NCBI GenBank assembly: GCA_913055965.1
Contig: CAJXKX010000034.1
Location: forward strand, 1 to 10,546
DNA: 10,546 nucleotides
Source of the DNA: an uncultured Roseovarius sp.
GTDB taxonomy: Bacteria > Pseudomonadota > Alphaproteobacteria > Rhodobacterales > Rhodobacteraceae
Direction of reading: 5' to 3'
The notes beneath the pieces were generated by a model that was not told the DNA's origin, made no database searches, and was given only the letters and a program-made list of their open reading frames with translations. Below, in pieces: positions 6,525 through 10,546 of the stretch. The translations under genes were made by a program, and so were the position numbers. Numbering within the stretch: the first letter of the stretch is position 1; each line of letters opens with the position of its first letter.

Positions 6525-7391
6525 TCAGCCCGCCCGCCGCTGCCGCCACAGGGTAAAGAGCCCCGCCCCCACGATCAGCGCCGCGCCCATCGCCACGTTG
6601 AGGCGGATGGTCTCGGCGAAAACCAGCAGCCCGATGGCGCTGGCAAAGACGAGTTGCAGATAGGCGAAGGGCTGCACCGCGCTTGCCTCGGCGACCTCGT
6701 AGCACTTGATGAGCGTGTAATGCCCCGCCGCGCCGGTGACGCAGAGCGCCGCCATCCACGCCCAGTCGGGCGCGCTCATCGGCTCCCAGAACCACGCGCC
6801 CACCGCCGTCATCGCGACCGACCCCACCGTGCCGGTCCAGAAGAACGAGGTGGCGGCGCTGTCGAGGCGGGCGACGAAGCGGGTGAGCAGGCCATAGAGC
6901 GCGAACATCAGCGCGGCGATGAAGGGGATCACCGCGGCGGGCTGAAAGACGCCGAAACCCGGCTCGAGGATGATGATGACACCGACGAACCCCACGGCGA
7001 TCGCGGCCCAGCGCCGCCAGCCCACGCGCTCGCCCAGAACCGGGCCGGAAAGTGCTGCGATCAGCAGCGGATAGGCGGCAAAGACGGCGTGGCTCTCGAC
7101 CAGCCCCAGCAGCGTGAAGCCGTAGATCATCACGCAGATTTCGGCCACCAGCAGCACCGCGCGAAAGCCCTGCATGAGCGGCTGCCGCGTGGCGGCGGCG
7201 GCGATCAGCCCGCCTGCCTTGCGCGCGGCGACGGTCATGACGAAGGCGGCGAAGAACCAGTAGCGGATCATCACCACCATGAACACGTTGTATTCCCCCG
7301 CGAGGTGGCGCGAGATGCCGTCCTGCACGGCGAAGATGAAGGTGGTGAGCACCATCATCCAGATGCCGAGGCGGGTGTTCTGTTCGGTCAT
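6525..7391 (-). CDS. DMT-superfamily EamA-domain transporter
   Basis: This 288-residue protein has about ten hydrophobic helices arranged as two EamA repeats (roughly residues 8-140 and 148-283), the standard architecture and length of drug/metabolite transporter permeases. Recognisable elements are the TM1 segment WMMVLTTFIFAVQDGISRHLA, LVESHAVFAAYPLLIAALSGPVLGERVGWRRWAAI at the end of repeat 1, and HYTLIKCYEVAEASAVQPFAYLQLVFASAIGLLVFAE in repeat 2. It should act in the inner membrane as a metabolite exporter or importer; the substrate cannot be predicted. The frame is open upstream to 7631, but that part lies within mnmD. ATG7391 overlaps the mnmD stop as ATGA (7391-7388), so translation is probably coupled. 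A functional link to tRNA modification is not implied. Confidence 0.94.
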   Translation of the reverse strand: MTEQNTRLGIWMMVLTTFIFAVQDGISRHLAGEYNVFMVVMIRYWFFAAFVMTVAARKAGGLIAAAATRQPLMQGFRAVLLVAEICVMIYGFTLLGLVESHAVFAAYPLLIAALSGPVLGERVGWRRWAAIAVGFVGVIIILEPGFGVFQPAAVIPFIAALMFALYGLLTRFVARLDSAATSFFWTGTVGSVAMTAVGAWFWEPMSAPDWAWMAALCVTGAAGHYTLIKCYEVAEASAVQPFAYLQLVFASAIGLLVFAETIRLNVAMGAALIVGAGLFTLWRQRRAG

Positions 7392-8065
7392 GGTCCTGTC
7401 AGCCTTGCGCGGGTCATGTGGCGCTTGCGCCCGTATCCCGGGACACGGCTGACAGAAAATCCCGCCGCCTCCAAGCCCCGCCGCACGAAACCGGCGGCGG
7501 TATAGGTGGCCGCCGTGCCACCGGGCGCGGTGTGGCGCGCGACCTCTGCCATGAGGGCGGGCTGCCACAGCTCGGGGTTCTTCGCGGGAGAGAAGCCGTC
7601 GAGAAACCATGCATTCGCCTCGTGTGGCCAATGGCTTAGCGTGTCGCGCGCATCCCCCTCGATCAGCGTGAAATCGAGATCGTCAAGCGTGATGCGTTGC
7701 CCCCGCCCCGTCCAGTGCGGGGCAAGCTCTGCGGCGAGCGCTGCGAGATCGGGAAAGCGGGATTGCGCGCGGCGCATATCGGGCGGGGTCATCGGGAACG
7801 CCTCGAAACTGGTGAAATGCAGCCGCCCCGGCACGCCCGCCGTCCGCCATGCATCGAGCGCGGCCAGCAGGTTCAGCCCGGTGCCGAAGCCGAGTTCGGC
7901 CACGTGAAATCCGTCGCGGAACCGCCCCGGCAGGTCGTTGCCCGCAAGAAAGACGTGGCGGGTCTCGGCAAGCCCGTCCTCCAAGCTGAAATACGGATCG
8001 TCGAACCGGGTCGAGACCGGCACGTCGCCGTCGCGCCAGTCGATCCCGGCCTGCTGGTCCTGCAT
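7388..8065 (-). CDS. mnmD: tRNA (5-methylaminomethyl-2-thiouridine)(34)-methyltransferase MnmD
   Basis: This 225-residue protein corresponds to the N-terminal methyltransferase half of E. coli MnmC. It converts nm5(s2)U34 to mnm5(s2)U34 in tRNAs using S-adenosylmethionine. Diagnostic segments are PVSTRFDDPYFS (16-27), GLAETRHVFLAGNDLPGRF (31-49), the SAM loop ELGFGTGLN (57-65), FLDGFSPAKNPELW (154-167) with the catalytic-site Asp, and the C-terminal AGFVRRGLEAAGF and GYGRKRHM signatures. No FAD domain follows, so it is a stand-alone MnmD. ATG8065 is supported by AGAGGA 7 nt upstream; longer open frame up to 8281 would run into the divergent gene. The candidate partner oxidase starts 53 bp away on the other strand. 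The EamA permease gene is coupled downstream. Confidence 0.96.
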   Translation of the reverse strand: MQDQQAGIDWRDGDVPVSTRFDDPYFSLEDGLAETRHVFLAGNDLPGRFRDGFHVAELGFGTGLNLLAALDAWRTAGVPGRLHFTSFEAFPMTPPDMRRAQSRFPDLAALAAELAPHWTGRGQRITLDDLDFTLIEGDARDTLSHWPHEANAWFLDGFSPAKNPELWQPALMAEVARHTAPGGTAATYTAAGFVRRGLEAAGFSVSRVPGYGRKRHMTRARLTGP

Positions 8066-8118
8066 GGGGCTATCCTCTAGAACGCCGGGCAGGATGCCGG
8101 GAGCCGGGAGAATCTGCA
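8066..8118. promoter_or_regulatory. Divergent start region between mnmD and the FAD oxidoreductase gene
   Basis: Only 53 bp separate the two start codons, so the promoters must overlap here or extend into the opposite coding regions. The hexamer GCCGGG occurs three times (8084-8089, 8096-8101, 8103-8108); the last copy merges into the GGGAG ribosome binding site of the plus-strand gene. No clear -10/-35 pair is seen. Confidence 0.4.
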
Positions 8119-9147
8119 ATGACCGATGTGACGGTAATGGGCGCGGGGATATTCGGGCTGTCGATCGCGTGGGCCTGCGCCCGGCGGGGCGCGAAGGTGC
8201 GGGTGATCGACCCCGGCGGGCCGGGCGCGGGGGCGTCGGGGGGCCTTGTCGGCGCGCTCGCCCCGCATGTGCCGGAGACATGGAACGACAAGAAGGCGTT
8301 TCAGTTCGAGAGCCTGGTGATGGCCGAGGGCTTCTGGACCGAGGTGGCGCGCGCGGGCGGTGCCGATCCGGGCTATGCGCGGCTGGGCCGGGTTCAGCCG
8401 GTCATGGACGAGGCCGGGCTGGCGCTGGCCCGCGCGAGAGAACAGAGCGCGGCGGCGCTCTGGCAGGGCAAGGCGGAATGGCGGGTGGAGCCCGCCGGGC
8501 GCGGGTGGTGCCCCGAGAGCCCCACAGGCCAAGTCATCCGCGACACGCTGAGCGCGCGGCTGCACCCGCGCCGCGCCTGCGCGGCGCTGGTGGCGGCGCT
8601 GCAAGGCAAGGGAGGCGAGGTGCTGCGCGAGGGTGCGCAGGCGGGCCGGGTGGTCTGGGCCACCGGGGTGGCCGGGCTGGAAGAGCTGAACCGCGCCAAT
8701 GGCCGGACGGCAGGCAGCGGTATCAAGGGACAGGCCGCAGTGCTGGACCACGACGCGCGCGATCTGCCGCAGCTCTATGCCGACGGGCTCCACATGGTGC
8801 CGCACGCGGATGGCACCGTGGCCATCGGATCGACCTCCGAGCGCCTCTATGACGACCCCGCCAGCACCGACGCGCAGCTTGACGAGGTGATCGCGCGCGC
8901 CCGCGCCGCCGTTCCCGCGCTCGCGCAGGCACCGGTGATCGAGCGGTGGGCGGGGCTGCGGCCCCGCAGCCGCTCGCGCGCGCCGATACTGGGGGCGCAT
9001 CCGCTGCATCCGGGCGCGTTCATCGCCAATGGCGGCTTCAAGATCGGCTTTGGCATGGCCCCGAAAGTGGGCGAGGTGATGGCCGATCTCGTGCTCGACG
9101 GCACGGACCGCATCCCGACGGGTTTTCGCCCCGAGGCCTCGGCCTGA
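8119..9147 (+). CDS. FAD-dependent oxidoreductase, candidate MnmC1-like tRNA oxidase
   Basis: This 342-residue DAO-superfamily protein has the FAD motif GAGIFG (8-13), the ribose-binding acid D31 at the end of the second strand, and GASGGLVGALAPH (38-50), which resembles the GASGNxxGALxP segment of the MnmC FAD domain. The C-terminal end (ILGAHPLHPGAFIANGGFKIGFGMAPKVGEVMADLVLDG) closes the FAD site. In MnmC this domain removes the carboxymethyl group of cmnm5U34 to give nm5U34, the substrate of MnmD. Placement divergent from mnmD supports the same role here, but related glycine/D-amino acid oxidases cannot be excluded from sequence alone. ATG8119 has GGGAG at 8106-8110, 8 nt upstream. The fold call is firm; the tRNA role is inference. 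Confidence 0.85.
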   Translation: MTDVTVMGAGIFGLSIAWACARRGAKVRVIDPGGPGAGASGGLVGALAPHVPETWNDKKAFQFESLVMAEGFWTEVARAGGADPGYARLGRVQPVMDEAGLALARAREQSAAALWQGKAEWRVEPAGRGWCPESPTGQVIRDTLSARLHPRRACAALVAALQGKGGEVLREGAQAGRVVWATGVAGLEELNRANGRTAGSGIKGQAAVLDHDARDLPQLYADGLHMVPHADGTVAIGSTSERLYDDPASTDAQLDEVIARARAAVPALAQAPVIERWAGLRPRSRSRAPILGAHPLHPGAFIANGGFKIGFGMAPKVGEVMADLVLDGTDRIPTGFRPEASA

Positions 9148-9170
9148 GCCCCGGTCTGGCCGGAGCCTCC

Positions 9171-9190
9171 CGCGCCCGCGCGCGGGCGCG
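9171..9190. terminator. Perfect GC palindrome after the FAD oxidoreductase gene
   Basis: CGCGCCCGCG (9171-9180) is followed without a spacer by its reverse complement CGCGGGCGCG (9181-9190). It lies 23 bp past the stop codon and 22 bp before the rplS -35 box. No T-run follows, so it is an incomplete intrinsic terminator at best. It may instead mark a transcript 3' end or have no role. Confidence 0.4.
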
Positions 9191-9212
9191 CAGGCACACC
9201 CGACGCAAAGGG

Positions 9213-9241
9213 TTGATCGCCGCCACGATCCCGCCTATACG
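9213..9241 (+). promoter_or_regulatory. Sigma-70-type promoter of rplS
   Basis: TTGATC (9213-9218) and TATACG (9236-9241) are separated by 17 nt, each with four of six consensus bases. The design matches the rpsA promoter closely. Transcription would start near 9248, giving a leader of about 216 nt. Confidence 0.6.
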
Positions 9242-9247
9242 CCACGG

Positions 9248-9463
9248 GTCCGGAATCGCCTTGGCGGTTGCGGGCGCGTTTCCTGTGGCAGCCTGTCCGC
9301 CCGGCTTTCTTCGGCCCCGTGCGGCAGCCACCCGAAACACCGACAAGAAAATGACGGCCTGAACTCTGGCGGGCGCATCTGCGGACCCGGAAGAAGACCA
9401 AGAGCTCTCACGGACGCGACACATCTTTGCGGGACAACCGCAAGCAGACCAGGAGATGCAGCG
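9248..9463 (+). promoter_or_regulatory. Predicted structured 5' leader of rplS (about 216 nt)
   Basis: The gene-free stretch before rplS holds several potential stems. AAUCGC-CUUG-GCGGUU (9254-9269) is a compact hairpin. GUGGCAGCC (9285-9293) can pair with GGCAGCCAC (9323-9331) with one A-A mismatch. CGGGCG (9271-9276) can alternatively pair with CGCCCG (9298-9303), which would form a pseudoknot with the former. CGGGTCCG (9245-9252) at the 5' end is complementary to CGGACCCG (9382-9389), which could close the domain. A last hairpin UUGCGG-GACAA-CCGCAA (9427-9443) sits 7 nt before the AGGAGA ribosome binding site. No convincing small ORF is seen. L19 leaders that regulate rplS are known in Firmicutes, so autoregulation is plausible but untested here. 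Confidence 0.45.
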
Positions 9464-9850
9464 ATGGACATTATCGCTCAGTTGGAGGCGGAACAGATCG
9501 CCTCGCTCGGGAAGACCATTCCCGATTTCAAGGCCGGCGACACGATCCGCGTCGGCTACAAGGTGACCGAGGGCACGCGCTCGCGTGTTCAGAACTACGA
9601 AGGCGTGTGCATCTCCCGCAAGGGCGGCAACGGCATCGGCGCCTCGTTCACCGTGCGCAAGATTTCCTTCGGCGAGGGCGTGGAGCGGGTGTTCCCGCTG
9701 CATTCGCCGAACATCGACGCGATCACCGTGGTCCGCCGCGGCAAGGTGCGCCGGGCGAAGCTGTACTACCTGCGCTCGCGCCGCGGCAAGTCGGCCCGGA
9801 TCGCCGAGAAGTCGAACTACAAGCCGAAGAACAACGGCGCAGAGGCCTGA
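9464..9850 (+). CDS. rplS: 50S ribosomal protein L19
   Basis: This 128-residue protein is recognisable as L19 along its whole length: the N-terminal helix MDIIAQLEAEQIASL, the barrel core FKAGDTIRVGYKVTEGTRSRVQNYEGVCI, the GASFTVRKISFGEGVERVFPLHSPNID block, and the basic RRGKVRRAKLYYLRSRRGKSARI tail. It is longer than E. coli L19 (115 residues) by a C-terminal extension ending NNGAEA, as is usual in alphaproteobacteria. L19 lies at the 30S-50S interface and contributes to bridge B8. AGGAGA (9451-9456) is 7 nt from the ATG. rplS often closes an rpsP-rimM-trmD operon and may be followed by rpmE; here an oxidoreductase gene lies upstream, and a terminator directly follows. Confidence 0.98.
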   Translation: MDIIAQLEAEQIASLGKTIPDFKAGDTIRVGYKVTEGTRSRVQNYEGVCISRKGGNGIGASFTVRKISFGEGVERVFPLHSPNIDAITVVRRGKVRRAKLYYLRSRRGKSARIAEKSNYKPKNNGAEA

Positions 9851-9880
9851 GGCCCCGCCACCTTCACGGCAGTAAAAACG

Positions 9881-9913
9881 AACCGGCGCCCCTCGCGGCG
9901 CCGGTTTTCGTTT
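9881..9913 (+). terminator. Intrinsic terminator of rplS
   Basis: AACCGGCGCC (9881-9890) and GGCGCCGGTT (9897-9906) form a perfect 10-bp stem with the loop CCTCGC, followed by the T-rich run TTCGTTT. It begins 30 bp after the rplS stop. An A-rich stretch before the stem (AAAAACG) may give some activity in the reverse direction. Confidence 0.92.
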
Positions 9914-10340
9914 GGGACATCCCCACCCACGGGAAAGTGTGCGCCGTCAACGCATGGCGCGCCCGGCGTTCACGCCCGGCGGCCCCCCACCGGGGCTTCG
10001 CCCGTTCGCGGCTGAATCGCGCCACTGGCGCGTTGCCGGTACGCCGCTCCCCCCAGAGGACGCTTTCGCGGCGCCACAGGAGGCCCGGAGCCGGCCGCCT
10101 CCGGCAGCCGCCGCGCACACCCCGACCGCGCCGAAGCGCCCACCAGGCCGCCTCTTTCGCCGTCGCCGCCGCTCTTCCGGGCATCACATCCCGCATTTCT
10201 CGTCCCCCAGAGGCACCCGAACAGTTGCAGCGGACGCAACATTGTGCTGATCTCGTCCTGCTCGCCGATCCGGACGGCCGCTTGCGGCCCGTCGTGTTTG
10301 GCAAGGCGAGCGACGGGAGTGACACGAGGATCGCGCGACG
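9914..10340. other. Gene-free, hairpin-rich intergenic stretch of 427 bp
   Basis: I find no supportable gene here. The frames that stay open on either strand give arginine-, proline- and glycine-rich translations with no recognisable family. Several inverted repeats are visible: CCGGCG/CGCCCGG around TTCA (9963-9979), CGCGCCA-C-TGGCGCG (10018-10032), GGAGGC/GCCTCC (10079-10084 and 10097-10102), GTTGC/GCAAC (10224-10228 and 10236-10240) and GGCCGC-TT-GCGGCC (10276-10289). The stretch must contain the promoter of the downstream ABC transporter gene unless that gene is read from further upstream, but no clear -35/-10 pair is seen. Confidence 0.5.
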
Positions 10341-10546
10341 GTGACGCAACAGGATACCCCGGTGATAGAGGTCCGGGGGCTGCACAAGAGTTTTGGCTCC
10401 CTCGAGGTGCTCAAGGGGGTGGATCTGGCGGCGCATCGCGGCCAGGTGGTCTCGCTGATCGGCTCCTCCGGCTCGGGCAAGTCGACGATCCTGCGCTGCC
10501 TCAACCTCCTCGAGAACAGCCAGCAGGGCGACATCCTGTTCGAGGG
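10341..10546 (+). CDS. Polar amino acid ABC transporter ATP-binding protein, N-terminal part
   Basis: The frame opens with GTG at 10341 and runs off the window after 68 codons. The translation begins MTQQDTPVIEVRGLHKSFG, with an aromatic A-loop residue (F18), then SLEVLKGVDLAAHRGQVVSLIG and the Walker A motif GSSGSGKS (41-48), followed by TILRCLNLLENSQQGDILFEG. The RCLNLLE segment after Walker A is typical of the HisP/GlnQ class that energises uptake of histidine, glutamine, arginine and similar amino acids. An in-frame TGA at 10320 excludes a much longer N terminus, and GAGGA (10325-10329) lies 11 nt before the GTG, a slightly long spacing. Walker B, the signature motif and any permease or binding-protein genes lie outside the window. 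Confidence 0.93.
   Translation, partial: MTQQDTPVIEVRGLHKSFGSLEVLKGVDLAAHRGQVVSLIGSSGSGKSTILRCLNLLENSQQGDILFE

Noticed and set aside
4565..6556. A 663-codon open frame on the plus strand opposite rpsA, longer than rpsA itself.
   Set aside because: It is a by-product of GC-rich codon usage on the opposite strand. The translation is a monotonous Asp/Leu/Ala/Val/His-rich string with no recognisable domain, while the minus strand encodes an unmistakable six-domain S1.
9912..10250. A 112-codon plus-strand frame and a longer minus-strand frame (9864-10436) in the gap after rplS.
   Set aside because: Pro/Arg-rich or Arg/Gly-rich products, no good ribosome binding site, and overlap with the rplS terminator or the ABC transporter start.
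1..10546. CRISPR arrays, insertion sequences, phage genes, tRNA or rRNA genes.
   Set aside because: I scanned for regular repeats, transposase-like proteins, terminal inverted repeats and tRNA arm patterns and saw none; this was by eye without a dedicated search.

Overview
The window looks like ordinary chromosomal DNA from a GC-rich alphaproteobacterium, most likely of the Rhodobacterales (Rhodobacteraceae/Roseobacter group). Pointers are the very high GC content, tightly packed genes with ATGA start/stop overlaps, a DUF3576-type lipoprotein next to a YggS-type PLP protein, and a MnmD methyltransferase encoded apart from its oxidase partner. I see no phage, transposon, CRISPR array, tRNA or rRNA.

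Layout from left to right. (1) 1-283 (-): the start of a DUF3576-type lipoprotein, cut by the window edge. It is divergent from yggS (398-1063, +), which is followed by a glutathione S-transferase (1146-1733, +). (2) A minus-strand pair is convergent to the GST: an MscS-family channel (2881-4200) and an HI0933/TIGR03862-type flavoprotein (1709-2884), joined by an ATGA overlap. (3) A small HNH nuclease gene (4257-4568, +) diverges from the channel gene and meets rpsA (4628-6307, -) at a shared bidirectional terminator. (4) mnmD (7388-8065, -) and an EamA/DMT permease (6525-7391, -) form a second ATGA-coupled pair upstream of rpsA. mnmD is divergent from an FAD-dependent oxidoreductase (8119-9147, +). 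(5) rplS (9464-9850, +) has its own promoter, a leader of about 216 nt and a strong terminator. (6) After a gene-free, hairpin-rich gap (9914-10340) comes the start of a polar amino acid ABC transporter ATPase (10341 to the edge).

The central theme is translation: ribosomal proteins S1 and L19, plus wobble-uridine tRNA modification. MnmD and the divergent oxidoreductase match the two halves of the bifunctional MnmC enzyme of gammaproteobacteria, and may together carry out the last two steps of mnm5(s2)U34 synthesis.

No clearly new protein system is visible. The best leads are in RNA. Both ribosomal protein genes have a promoter of the same design (TTGAT[T/C], 17-nt spacer, TAT-type -10) and a long leader. 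Both leaders carry a nearly identical small hairpin, GCGG(A)GACAACCGC, upstream of the ribosome binding site. The rpsA leader also holds an intrinsic-terminator-like hairpin that could act as an attenuator. These are predictions made by eye from one sequence and have not been computed or aligned.
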